From the NCBI RefSeq assembly GCF_030867095.1, contig NC_081824.1, forward strand, positions 239,842,719 to 239,906,718: a stretch of DNA of 64,000 bases. The letters are read 5' to 3'. The position numbers and the translations under genes were made by a program. The DNA comes from Alligator mississippiensis (Eukaryota > Chordata > Crocodylia > Alligatoridae). The notes below the pieces were generated by a model, which made no database searches, had not been told where the DNA came from, and saw nothing but the letters and a program-made list of their open reading frames with translations. Positions 1 through 10,573 of the stretch are shown here, in pieces. The first letter of the stretch is position 1, and each line of letters begins with the position of its first letter.

Positions 1-84
1 GGGCCAGCATGGCTATTGCACTCTATTTCAGTATGATTCTTCTGTAGGGACAGTCTTTTAGAATAAAAGTGATCCTATCCCAGT

Positions 85-337
85 GGGCATATCTACATGA
101 GATGCTAAATGTGCAGTACACTAATTCTACTGCACATTAGTGCAGCAGGCAAAAACCATGTTAACACACTAAGGCACAGTAGAATTAATTTACTGCACAT
201 TAGCATCACACAAAGTGTGTTCCAGCACTACTGAGCAGTACCCCTGAATACAGAGTATTAGGTTAGTACCTGTAATTACAGGTACTAAACTTGCTCTGAC
301 ATAATTACAGTGCATTAATGAACATATAGATGCACCC
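85..337. mobile_element. Short TIR element, family E (copy E1), 253 bp, 3-bp TSD
   Basis: The element begins GGGCATATCTACATG and ends CATATAGATGCACCC, which are imperfect inverted repeats. It is flanked by AGT on both sides (82-84 and 338-340), a 3-bp target-site duplication. The inside is made of small palindromes around TAGTACCTGTAATTACAGGTACTA and codes for nothing. The same ends and the same inner palindrome occur in the copy at 15.2 kb. A 3-bp TSD is known for PIF/Harbinger, among others, but none of the TSDs in this window is the usual TWA, so the superfamily is left open. A MITE-like family called Chompy has been described from crocodilians; I cannot tell whether this is it. Confidence 0.75.
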
Positions 338-492
338 AGTGTTTACCACTATGATAAAAGTTACAGGACTGACTGTCTCTCTCTCCCCTTTCTGATCTTT
401 CTAAGGGCAAATTTACATACTATACTTAAGCCATATTAAGGGCACATAAAACATGAGCATCTGCATGTAAAAGCTCAGTAACTCATTAAAGC

Positions 493-600
493 TAGAGTTG
501 CGCTGATACATCAGTCCGATATTGGATTGGTCCCAATATAAAGAACATTTGCTGTCTCGGATATCGGCCCAATGGGGTTGATAATTTGGCCAATAATTTA
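493..600. mobile_element. Partial hAT-type non-autonomous element ('CCGATATCGG' family)
   Basis: TAGAGTTGCGCTGATACATC followed by a run of CGATAT/CGGATATCGGCCC-like words resembles the ends of short hAT elements common in reptile genomes (TAGRG-TGC-CCGATA type). Only one end is clear. The opposite end is not recognisable, and the segment fades into AT-rich DNA near 600. The identification is from remembered family style, not a search. Confidence 0.4.
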
Positions 601-1870
601 AATTAAATTATTTGATGATTGAATTATTTTATGTTCTCACTGTAAGGCAGGTTTTCCAGGCCTAAAATCATTCTTGTGGTTTTGAACCCTGTAGCATTTT
701 TGGACATCCTTTCAAAGTGAAAACATCTGAAGTGAAGATAGTATGGAAACAGTATACAGGTAGTGTCTCACTAATGTCACATACAGTTGTAAAATCACCT
801 TCCCACTATTGCTCAATGCATTCTTTCATTATACTTCAGAACTGTTAGCCCTTTGCCCCGCAGCATCACTCTGGTGTTCATATTTGGTTAATTATCCAGA
901 ACGATCACTCTGGGCCAGATATTAAAGTATATTCTTTCCTATAGTGAAGTAGGTAGCTGCCAAGATGCGGATAAGGGTCAATTTGGTCCAGAAATTGGCA
1001 AACATAAGTGGGGGAGCATCGGCATCAGTATTACAGACATCAGAGGTGGCCATTGCATACTCTGTAGCTGAGTACTGTGCACTGGTATGGACCAGAAGCA
1101 GTTACACTTGACTTGTTGACATCCAGCTGAACTCTGCAATGAGTTACATCAATGGAAACCTCAAGCTGGCCCCAACACCTTGACTGCCCATGCTGCCACA
1201 CATCTCTTCTCCACCTATTCATTGCGAGACAGCAACTCTATGGTAAGTACAGTGAAAACAAATGTTTCCCCATCCACCAGGACCTCAACAGTACCCCTCA
1301 CCATTACCCAAGTGTGGAGAAGAGGAAAGAAGAGAGATACTTACTGACAGCCAGAGGAACCAGTGAAGGAGTGATGCATACACTGGGAGTCACGGTTCCA
1401 GAGCAGCTGCTCTGTGAAGCTAGAGTGGCACTGAAAAGCCAGAAATTAGGTGCATGGGGAGCATGGAGAGCTGAGGGACAGGGATTAGCATCCCGCGTGC
1501 TGAGAGGCTGGGCAGGACATCCCAGGCAGCTGGGAGCCAGTGGACAGCTGGTGGCAAAGCTCAAAAGAGCTTGATTAAACTGAGATACACTGGCCAGGGA
1601 GACACCGCTGGGTGGAGTGGCAGTTTGTGGCAAGGGAATGACGCCGCAAAAGGGCCAGCCAGAAGGAAAGTTGCTGAACCCCAATAGTCAGGGTACTGAC
1701 TGTCTATATTACTTTCTTCTTCTTTTTTAGTTGTTGCTGTGCTGCCTGTCATGCCCTCATCAAGACAGGCCAGCAGAGTGCTGTTTTAGGTGTGCAGAAC
1801 CCCAACCTAAGTAATTTAAAGGGGAAAAATTCCCCAGACAGACCCATATTTCTGGGACAGGGGATATAAA
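601..1870. other. No recognisable gene or element
   Basis: This is mixed-composition DNA. A 140-codon open frame at 1152-1574 (+) and its opposite-strand overlaps have no recognisable domain, no repeat similarity that I can see and no supporting context, so I do not call a gene. Confidence 0.5.
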
Positions 1871-3514
1871 TTCATAGATTCATAGGCATTAGGGGCTGGA
1901 AGGTATCTTGCGAGATCATCAAGTCCAGCCCCCCTGCCTTAGGCAGGAAGTCTGCTGGGGTCAAATGATCCCAGCAAGAAAAGCATCCAAATGCTTTTTG
2001 AAAGAGTCCAGAGTAGGTGCTTGCACCACCTCTGGGGGGAGTCTGCCCCAGACCCTAAACACTCAGACTGCAAAGAAATTTTTCCTTATGTCCAGTCTAA
2101 AATGGCCTTCCAGAAGTTTGTGGCCGTTAGAACTTGTTATCCCTTGCGGAGCCTTGGTGAAAAATAGGGGTGTGCAAAATGGGCTGTATTCGATTGGAAT
2201 TCGGGTTGAATCGGGGACAGTGATTCGATTAATTGATTTGGATCACTGTCCTGATTCAATTCAGCTGAATCCAAATCTGAAGATTCAATACTGATTTGGA
2301 GAACCAGTGATTCAGCCGTAGACACAGCCATGTTTTTTCTACATACCTTGAGGTATCAGGCGTGGCTCATGAATGCAGCGATGGTGGGGTGGATGGAGAG
2401 TCCCACAGAAGTGCCCTCCCCCTCCCGCCATGTGCTCGGTGGTGGAGCCAGAAGTGGACCAGAAGTGCTTCTGGTCCACTTCTGGGTCTGCTGCCAAGTG
2501 TACTGGGGATCCCCCGCGCTCCTGTGGGACACTCCATCCACCCCACCATCTAAGCATTCATGAGCTGCCTGGTAACTTGAGGTATGTAGAAAGAACATAT
2601 AAAGCTGTGTCTATGTCTGAATCATCGAATCTTTCTGAATCTCTCTGAATCGATTGACAGGGTTCTGATTCGATTCAGAGAGATCAAAGGGTCGGTCTCC
2701 TGATTTGATTAGGAGAGTCAGCCTAATTTGGCCAAATCTCTACCAAATCAAATCAGTGACTGAATCTTCGCACAGCCCTAGTGAACAACTGTTCTCCCAG
2801 ATCCTGGTGCACCCCACTTATATACTAATAGGCTGCCACCAAGTCCCCCCTGAGCTTTCTCTCCTCCAGGCTGAAGAGTCCCATGTTCCTAAGCCTCTCC
2901 TCATAAGGCTTGCTCTCTTGGGCGTTGATCATGTGGGTGGCTCTCCTTTGTTCTCTCTCAAGTTTATCCACATCTCTCCTGAAGTAGGGGACCCAAAACT
3001 GGATGCAGTACTCCAGTTGCAGCCTCACCAAGGCTGAGGCAGGAGGATGACATCCTTGGTTTTGCTTGCAATGCTTCAGTGGATGCATGCCAGGGTTTTG
3101 TTTGCTTTGCCAACTATGGCATCAAATTGGTGGCTCATATTCATCTTGTGGTCAATCAGGTCCCCCAAGTCTCTTCTGGTCATGGTGCTAGCGAGCGTAG
3201 CACTGCCGAGCCTATAAGTATGATGCTGGTTTTTCCTCCCAAGGTGGAGCACCCTGCACTTGTCTACATTGAATGCCATCAGGTTTTGGTCTGTCCACCT
3301 TGTAAGCCTGTCCAAGTTGGCCTGTATCCCCAGCCTATGCTCCAGTGTGACTGCCTTTCCCCATAGCTTAGTGTCGTCTGTGAACTTTACCAGTCCACAT
3401 CTGATGCCCAAATCCAGATCATTAATGAAGATATTGAAGATTACTTGACCAAGTACTGAGCCCTGAGGGACACCATGGCTCACCTTGCCCCATGTTGATT
3501 TGCTTGCACCATCT
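1871..3514 (-). mobile_element. CR1 LINE copy A, 3' part of ORF2 and 3' end, interrupted by a hAT element
   Basis: Read on the minus strand, this is the C-terminal half of a CR1 reverse transcriptase followed by the CR1 3' UTR. A long open stretch (about 3678-3076) contains the catalytic box as FTDDTKLWG, then VDKCRVLHLGRKN, YRLGSATLAS and DLGDLIDHKMNMS. The downstream thumb region (HFRRDVDKLE-type) lies at 3088-2825. The 3' end near 1871 has the tail CTATGAATCTATGAATTT. The 5' part (endonuclease and RT fingers) is missing. The copy is split by a 616-bp hAT element at 2165-2780. At about 3514 it abuts a plus-strand CR1 copy, so the two are separate insertions or one inverted junction. It is a dead fragment. 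Confidence 0.9.
2165..2780. mobile_element. hAT non-autonomous foldback element H1 (616 bp), complete with 8-bp TSD
   Basis: The left end is TAGGGGTGTGC and the right end GCACAGCCCTA. The flanks are GTGAAAAA (2157-2164) and GTGAACAA (2781-2788), an 8-bp TSD with one mismatch, as expected of hAT elements. Subterminal regions are full of GATTCGATT/GAATCGAAT words. The centre is one long inverted repeat (arms about 2331-2465 and 2468-2600) meeting at a perfect 16-bp stem, 2450-2465 with 2468-2483, with a 2-base loop. The right arm carries CATATAAAGCTGTGTCT, also found in the promoter-like region of the hAT transposase element at 33.5 kb. It encodes nothing and interrupts CR1 copy A. Confidence 0.88.
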
Positions 3515-4100
3515 GTGAGGGGCCAGCAGAGGAGATCATGCCCAGGGGAAATCAACATGGGTTCATGAAAGGCAGGTCCTGCCAGACCAACCTGATGGCC
3601 TTTTATGACCAGGATGATGGTGTTGCCATGGACGTAGTCTTTCTGGACTTTAAGAAGGCCTTTGACACTGTCACTCACCCCATTCTCATTAATAAATTGA
3701 GCAACTGTGGCATTGAGGCCTACACAGTTGGATGGGTCAGAAATTGGCTGATGGGGCGCACTCAGAGAGTGGTGGTGGACGGGTCGTATTCGATCTGGTG
3801 GGATGTGAATAGTGGGGTTCCCCAGAGCTCGTTCCTGGGGCCTACACTGTTCAACATCTTCATCAGTGACTTGGGCGAGGAGGTGAAAACACGTTGTCCA
3901 AGTTTGCCAATGACACCAATATGTGGGGAGAGGTAGGCACGCTCGAAGGGAGAGAGAGGCTGCAATTATATTTAGACAGACTTACAGAAGTGGGCAGATG
4001 GTAATAGGATGGGCTTCAATGTGGATAAGTGTAGGGTGCTGCACCTGGGGAGAAGGAATCCACATCATACATATAAGCTGGGGAGCTCCCTCTAGTTTTT
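3515..4100 (+). pseudogene. CR1 LINE copy B, RT fragment
   Basis: This is a fragment of the CR1 ORF2 reverse transcriptase on the plus strand. It starts at the RGNQHGFMKGRSCQTNLMAF box, continues through DMVFLDFKKAFDTV-type palm sequence, the GVPQSSFLGPTLFNIFI box and a frameshifted catalytic segment near 3900 (FAND in place of FADD), and ends around the CRVLHLGRRN/YKLGSS motif. Both ends are truncated. It is most similar in style to copy D at 28-30 kb, which has the same MRGNQHGF-like box, and is distinct from the neighbouring copy C. It has no tail or promoter. Confidence 0.88.
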
Positions 4101-4108
4101 CATAGTAG

Positions 4109-5633
4109 GTGGTCAGCGGGACCAGATGATCTTCATCTGAGGGTGCTGAGGGAGCTGGCCGAAGTCATTGCGGAACCCCTGGTGAAACTCTTCCATAACT
4201 CATGGTGCTCTGGAGAAGTCCCTGAGGACTGCAAGATGGCCAATGTTGTGCCCGTCCACAAGAAGGACAGGAGGTCGGACTCGGGTAACTATAGGCCAAT
4301 CAGCCTAACTTCCATTGTAGGGAAAATCCTAGAAAAGTTAATCAAGGAATCTATCTGTGATAAACTTGCAGAAGGTAAGATTCTGAATGACAGCCAGCAT
4401 GGCTTTGTCATAGGCAGGTCTTGCCTTACCAACCTCATCTCTATCTATACCAGGTAACTCGCCACCTGGACACAAGAGAGCAGGTTGACATTGTATACCT
4501 TCACTTCCAAAAGGCCTTTGATCTAGTATCCCACAATGTCCTTGTGAAAAAATTGGAGGATTGTGGGCTTTACTCCGAGACAGTCAGGTGGGTAAGAAGC
4601 TGGCTGCAGGATAGAACCCAGAGACTCATAGTGAACGGGTCTGTGTCATCCTGGCTAGAAGTGGGCAACAGTGTCCTGCCGTGGTCGGTGCTAGGTCCAC
4701 TACTTTTCAACATATTTATTAATGATTTGGATGTGGGGGTGAAGAGCTCACTGGTCAAGTTTGCGGATGACACCAAGTTATGGGGGAGCGTGGTCACACT
4801 TGAAGATAAGCTACAGTTACAGGCAGAACTAGACCAGCTAGCAGGTTGGATGGATCGGAATCTGATGAAGTTCAATGTTGACAAATGTAAAGTTCTCCAC
4901 CTTGGGATGACCAACCCGCAACACACCTACAGGCTTCGCAGCACCAAACTGACTAGCACCACGAATGAAAGGGACCTGGGGGTAATAATAGACCACAGTA
5001 TACATATGAGCCATCAGTGCAATGCTGTAGCCAGTAGGGCAAATAATACTTGGGTATGCATTGATCGATGCATCTCCAGCAAAATCAAGGAGGTGATTCT
5101 TCTTCTCTACTCAGCACTGGTGAGACTGAAGCTGGAGTACCACATCCAGTTCTGGGCACCACACTTTAACAAGGACATGGACATGCTTGAGAGAGTCCAA
5201 AGAAGAGTCATCTTTATGATCAGAGTCTTAAAAGGCAAACGTACGAGGAAAGGCTGAGGGATCTGGGACTCTTCAGCCTCATGAAAAGAATGCTGAGAGG
5301 GGACCTAGTAGCAGCTTACTACTACACTAGGGGAGTACATCAAGGGCTCAGTGAGCACTTGTTCACCAGGGCACCCAAGGGGAAAACCAGGAGTAATGGC
5401 CACAAACTCCTGGAAGATCGATTCAGGTTCAGCATTAGGAAAAACTTCTTCATAGTCAGGGTATCCAGACTGTGAAATAAGCTCCCTCCAGAGGTGGTTC
5501 AATCACCTACCCTGGAAATCTTCAAGAGGAGACTAGACAATCACCTTGCTGGAGTCACTTGACCCCCAGTTATGTTTCCTGGTTGGTGCAGGGGAATGGA
5601 CCCAATGTAAGGCCAGAAGGGACCTCGGAGGGT
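4109..5633 (+). pseudogene. CR1 LINE copy C, RT to 3' UTR
   Basis: This plus-strand CR1 ORF2 C-terminal part starts inside RT at SAGPDDLHLRVLRELAEVI. It then shows GNYRPISLTSIVGKILEKLI and DSQHGFVIGRSCLTNLI, followed by a one-base frame change near 4430 into a 278-codon open stretch. That stretch carries the HFQKAFDLVSHNVLVKKL palm motif, an intact FADDTKLWG catalytic box (about 4760-4786) and the VDKCKVLHLG box. A second frame change near 5250 leads to the terminal region LMKRMLRGDLVAAYYYTRG. The 3' UTR ends at about 5633 without a clear tail, directly against a hAT fragment. The endonuclease domain is absent. The FADD rather than FTDD box separates this copy from copies A, E and F. Confidence 0.9.
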
Positions 5634-5755
5634 TCTGATTCGATTCAGAGACATTAATGGGTCCTCTGATTCGATTTGGATTCAGAGATTCGGACACTGA
5701 ATTGGGTTGAATCTCTGCCAAATCGAATCAGGGACTGAAGCTTCACACAGCCCTA
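5634..5755. mobile_element. Right-end fragment of an H-family hAT element
   Basis: GATTCGATTCAGAGA-rich DNA ends in CTTCACACAGCCCTA, which matches the right end of element H1 (subterminal GATTC words and the CACAGCCCTA terminus). No left half is present next to it. Either CR1 copy C replaced it or it was lost. The Penelope-like element begins immediately after. Confidence 0.75.
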
Positions 5756-5756
5756 G

Positions 5757-6590
5757 TATAGACCTTAAGATATTACTGAACCTGTACACTTCATCCTCAA
5801 ACACAACAACTTCAGTTTCAACAACCAACATTTTCTCCAGACCTTGGGCACAGCAATGGGCACCAAAATGGTCCCACAATATGCCAACCTTTGCATGGCC
5901 TACCTGGAAGAAGAATTTCTTAAGAGCTGCACTATCAAACCCATGCTATGCCTGGGATATGTGGATGACATCATGATTTAGACTGAAAACCTGCAGTCTT
6001 TGATTGATTTTCATCACAAATTCAACAATCATCACCCCTCCATCAGACTATATCTTGAATACTTGAACACTAACATTTCCTTTTTAGACACCATGATCAA
6101 TATCCAAAATGCTAAAATACAAAACACCATATGCAAGAAACCCACGGACCAACATACGTATCTACACAGAAACAGCAATCACCCTAAATACACCAAAAAA
6201 GCTGTAATTTACAGCCAAGCTTTCCAATGCCATCACATTTGCACTGAGGAGAATACCCACAATCGTTACTTTATGAATCTTAAAAGGGCCTTCAGCCAAC
6301 AGGGACGCTCCTCCAGAGAGAAAGATCATACTTTTGAAAGAGCCACCTGGATACCATGCAAAGAATTGCTACAATACAAAAAAGAAAATCCACACAAATT
6401 GCACACCATTAGTTATGACATACCATCCTTCCCTGAAACCTGTATGGAAAATGCTCAAACAATTGCAACCCACACTAGAAGAAGACTCGATTCTTAAAGA
6501 GATCTTTCCAGAACCACCCATCTCAGCCTTTAAAAAAGCACCGAATCTTGCTAACCGCATCACCAAAAACAAACTTCCAATGACGTAAAT
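5757..6590 (+). pseudogene. Penelope-like element, reverse transcriptase remnant
   Basis: Translated fragments match the vertebrate Penelope-like (PLE) reverse transcriptase. LGTAMGTKMVPQYANL and LCLGYVDDIM (catalytic YVDD near 5955-5975) come first. After a stop they are followed by YLNTNISFLDTMI, CKKPTDQHTYLH and a YSQAF box at about 6085-6230. A frame change near 6400 leads to PSLKPVWKMLKQLQPTL. The N-terminal RT region is missing, so the copy is 5'-truncated. The YVDD residues are present but the frame is broken several times. The downstream GIY-YIG domain and 3' end (next entries) belong to the same insertion. PLEs are a retroelement class separate from LINEs and LTR elements. Confidence 0.88.
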
Positions 6591-6685
6591 CACACAAAAT
6601 GGATACAGATCATGCCAAGACAAGAAATGTAAAACCTGCCAATACATCTCCACCACTCCCACAATAACCATACTTCACAATTAGA

Positions 6686-6949
6686 ATGATCAGCATTCCT
6701 GGATCTTACACCTGCACCTCCAGAAATGTAATACATCTCATCCAGTGCACTAAATACCCTGATGGAAAATATGTAGGAGAAACCAAACAACAACTGTGTA
6801 CCAGAATGAATGCACAGTGGAAATTCATTCAAGACAAAAATACCCAATTATCTGTTGGGGCAGACTTTGCACAAGACAATCAGTCCCTCTCCGATCTCTC
6901 TATTCTAATCCTCGAAGGGAACTTACAAAACACCTTTCATAGATAGTCT
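6686..6949 (+). pseudogene. Penelope-like element, GIY-YIG endonuclease domain
   Basis: The sequence SRNVIHLIQCTKYPDGKYVGETKQQL is the GIY-YIG domain of a Penelope-like protein: an LIQC-type strand, then KYVGET with the conserved Gly, and then an Arg (TRMN). The C-terminal LSVGADFAQDNQSLSDL and ILEGNLQNTFHR segment is also typical. In PLEs this domain nicks target DNA for target-primed reverse transcription. A stop follows near 6947, while homologous reading (KLGIINLLD) continues to about 7020. The second Cys of the usual CTKC pair reads Tyr here. It belongs with the RT remnant just upstream but lies in a different frame. Confidence 0.85.
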
Positions 6950-7019
6950 TACAAACTTGGCATCATAAATCTACTGGATATAAAAAATCATGGACTTATG
7001 ACACATTACAACCTGCCTG

Positions 7020-7340
7020 ATCACACCAGGTAACCTGCCTGTTAGCTGACCACCTGCATTCCTTCACACTTTTCCCTCCCCTCCTATCTCTGCCCTTTGT
7101 CTTCCAAATGTCCACTCACTTGCATCTTCACAGACTTTTTGTTTACTTCAGCTTCTTTTCTACCTTGGAGAACGCATAACACTAGCAGAGTCTCCCATTT
7201 TCTGAAGAAGGGTTTGTGCCCTGCACAAAGGACTTTTCCCCATCTATTTAGTTGGTCTAATAAAAGATATCACATCTACCCATAGTACCTTGCCTGCCTA
7301 TGTCTGTAGACCAACACAGCTACAACCAACAACCCTGCAG
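7020..7340 (+). mobile_element. Penelope-like element 3' end
   Basis: Downstream of the GIY-YIG remnant lies CTGAAGAAGGGTTTGTGCCC, then GGTCTAATAAAAGATATCA and ACCAACACAGCTACAAC. These phrases are widespread in reptile genomes at the 3' ends of Penelope-like insertions. Their position straight after a PLE coding region here supports that reading. The element ends near 7340. Confidence 0.75.
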
Positions 7341-8814
7341 TTTGAATATTTTCATTTTAAAATATTTTCATTTTAAACTATTAAGATGTTGATGACACTT
7401 TACAAAAAAACCTTTCTTTAAATGCAGTAAGGCAGATTGTAGAACAAATGAAAGATTCCTGAAAATCTTATAAGAGACTGAGAAGAAATATATACAATGC
7501 AATTACTTTTTTAACTTCAGTGGGGTAAATGCTAGCTGTGACACTATGCTATATATGCTTCTGAACATCTTACACTGCCTCACCTTCTCCCTTTCTCTTT
7601 GTAGTTGCCTGTATTGTGCATGTAACAGAACTCCACCAGAGCCGTGTAGCACTTCCCACTGTCCAGAAAGTGCAATGCACAAGCTTCCTTAGCTCAGTTA
7701 ATATCTCTTTGTTCTTTAAGAATGGAGGCCCTCTCCTGAGAGAGGACTGCAGAGACATTCCTCATCTTCTGTGAAGATGACAAATACAGAAACACATGGA
7801 GTCAATTTGTGCAAGCTCATGAAAAGCTTTTATACATGAAAGTTTATCTGTAAACCTTGTGTTCTGTTTCACCACTTCCAAACATATAAAATACAAAGTA
7901 ATCATGAAAAAATGTAAAACCAGACCTGCCTCATCCTACAAAGCTCTGTGGTGACTACATAATTGGCGAAGTGATGACAAGAGACAGGAAACTAAGAAGG
8001 GAAGGGATTTTTTTGTCAGATTTTCTTCTCTACTTAATTTCTTTGTGGTGTGACACAAGGGCTGGAGTTGGATCCTGTCTCTGGCTTGGGGATACACAGC
8101 TAGCATACTTGACTCCTACAATCTCATTCACTACTGGCCCTTCTCTTTCCCTGGAACAGGGGGCATATTGGGAGCATTGCCAAAGAAGTTGTCCCCCTGC
8201 TTTCTGCTGAGACATGGAGACCGGTGCCAGCTGGGTATAGGTTAGAATAGTCTCTCAGGCTTGCACAAAGATTGGGCTGAGAATTGGGCAGTTGTAACTG
8301 ACCCCTGACAGCCCTTCAGTTGCTATGCTGAACAGAAAGTTAAGCTGGGGGAATCTGACCTTCTATTTTTTGTGTGCTTGTTACCATCCATTTAACTGAA
8401 TAGTTTTGCAGGAAAGCTGTTCTATCTAAAGATTCAACTCTCCCAAGTCAATTAGGGCAGTATTTCTTCGACTTGCTAAAGCTGGGCTTCTGTTTAAGAA
8501 AATAAAATCAATTGCCCCCCCTCAACTGCCCCTATGTTCTGGTAAAGGCCTGAACATTTCAGTTTCTGCAATCTCTACTTCTCTGGGCTAGTACTTTGCA
8601 TGTTCCTCACACCTCCTCCTACAGTCCTTGGGAAAATGTTTGATCTTAATACTATGATGCTTCCGCTATGTTTTTACATGATGGGCATGGAAGTCAAACA
8701 GTTAACCCATAACATTGGCCAAAAATATGCATAATGGAAGGAAATGGCCTACCAACATATGCTGACTTGATCTATACTCATGAGATATGCTGCAAATACC
8801 ACAGTGTCATGTTT
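7341..8814. other. Intergenic DNA, nothing recognised
   Basis: I see no coding frame with family features and no repeat I can name. The open frames (for example 7971-8210) are short and look random. Confidence 0.5.
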
Positions 8815-8965
8815 AGATAGAAAAATAGGACTGGAAGAAACTTCCTGGGCCATTGATATCAGTCCCCTGGGTTCACACACAATCATTAATTAAAGAAATC
8901 CCTTAAATCACTGTTTTAAAACCTCATCCATAATTATAGCTGCAAGACAGAGAGTACACAGATTG
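8815..8965 (-). mobile_element. Ancient CR1 3' end fragment
   Basis: The stretch AGAAAAATAGGACTGGAAGA, then CATTGATATCAGTCCCCTGG and TTTTAAAACCTCATCC, follows the order of the inverted CR1 3' UTR (compare 36650-36760). It is strongly diverged, so it is an old insertion. Confidence 0.5.
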
Positions 8966-9419
8966 CAAAATACAAACCTGAATATGTGATCTGAGTGGTG
9001 CATCATGAATGTGGGTGCCTTGGGTCAAATTAAGCAACACAACTTCCTCCATCTTCTTCTACCTGACCCCAAATTTATAGGGTGTGTGGTTTTGTTCTGG
9101 CTCCTGAGAGAAACAAGTGCCACTTGCCTCTGTGCTGGGACTTATGGTAGTTAAGAGCTTCTTCAGATAGGAGTTCTACTTTCTGGGGCCAGCCCCTGAA
9201 AAACCCCATTTGCTGGAGAGATAAGCTTTATCCTTGAGGTGAACAGTCCCTTTGCTCCTTAGAAGATGACAAGGATGCAGCAGTCTTTAAAGAACATAGG
9301 CAAACATAGAAATTTAAGGCTTTGAACATATGGACCAAAACCTCAAACTCTGAATGCAGGGTTCTTTGTGGAGCCAGGGGGAAAGGCAGAACACCAGGGT
9401 GAAGGGGTCTTGCTATCCT

Positions 9420-9640
9420 TGGTTGATGATGAAGGATACTACTGTATTCTGAAGCATCTTTGGTTTTTTGAGGTCTGATATGTTCAGGTCTATAAAGACT
9501 GGACTGTCATAATCCAATCAGTGGTAGAAGACAGCAGATGTAATGGTGTCCAGATCATTTTCAGCAAGGATAAGACAGAGCCACCAGGTCATTTTGAGAT
9601 AATATAAAGAATTTCCCACTGATATTGTTATAGTAAACCC
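9420..9640 (-). pseudogene. Possible ancient L2/CR1-type LINE RT fragment
   Basis: The minus-strand translation gives, across frame breaks, a pattern like KMIWTPLHLLSSTTDWIMTV and then a segment in the position of the LQ-x-VQN-x-AAR motif. It is comparable with the late RT region of L2/CR1-type LINEs (DLxTxIHAxxxSRLDYCN). The nucleotide phrase ACTGTCATAATCCAATCAG is also typical of old L2-like copies. It is badly decayed, and the assignment is tentative. Confidence 0.35.
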
Positions 9641-10520
9641 CACACAAATCCTGTACAGTGGGTTACCTTGCAACAGACCATGGCTGGCAAACCAAGTCTA
9701 CTAGGAAGTCTTACAAACACAGAATTTCAGGCATGTAGTAATGTTTATAAAAGCATTTGGACTCAGTTATAATCATGACACCCTAAGGAAAGTTTCTCCA
9801 GACATAGTTGAGAGAAGAAACTGGTTCAGACAGCTTATTTCTGCTTCATTTTCTTGTGCCTAAAGTTTGGCTGCACAGCTGTTCTGTGGTGTGGAGAGTC
9901 CTCCTGTTTCATGAAGCCTCACAATGAAGAAAGTCACTAAACTAAAAAAAGTCCCAAAATCACAATATTCTTCTATTTCTGTATTGTTCAGAACATTCAC
10001 CAAATCCAATATTCATTGTTCATGTCGTGCACTATGATATGTAGTAAAAGTGCCGGCTGTTCTCCTCTCTCCCAGGGCCTTGTAGCAGCTGGAGTGAAAC
10101 TTGGCATAAACAGTTGTGAAAAATCTCACCCTAAATATCCTCCAGCACTTTTTAATAAAAGTGAGGGTATTAATTCTGGTGTCCTACACTACTTCCAACT
10201 CAGGTGGCTGCAGATTGTTTCCCTAAAATTTTCTATGCAAGTTCAACTGAAGACAAGATCCTTCAGTTCTGCCTCAAATGTTTATGCCATGCACTCTAAT
10301 GCACAGTTTATAATACTCTATATTAATCTAATTATTATCTAATTTATATACTCTATCATCACCCCAGCACCCACTGCATAACAATCTCTGCATTCCTTCA
10401 GTATCACCCCATGGTATATCGAATTTCTATGCCTGAACAAGTAACCCAGAGCTGTAAAATAAATATTTTCCAACTTCTGTGCTCTGTGTTGTGTGTTCAT
10501 GTAATAAAATTCCTTTACTG

Positions 10521-10573
<53 letters not shown>

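Noticed and set aside
1152..1574. 140-codon plus-strand frame
   Set aside because: No domain, overlapping opposite-strand frames of similar length, no promoter or splice support.
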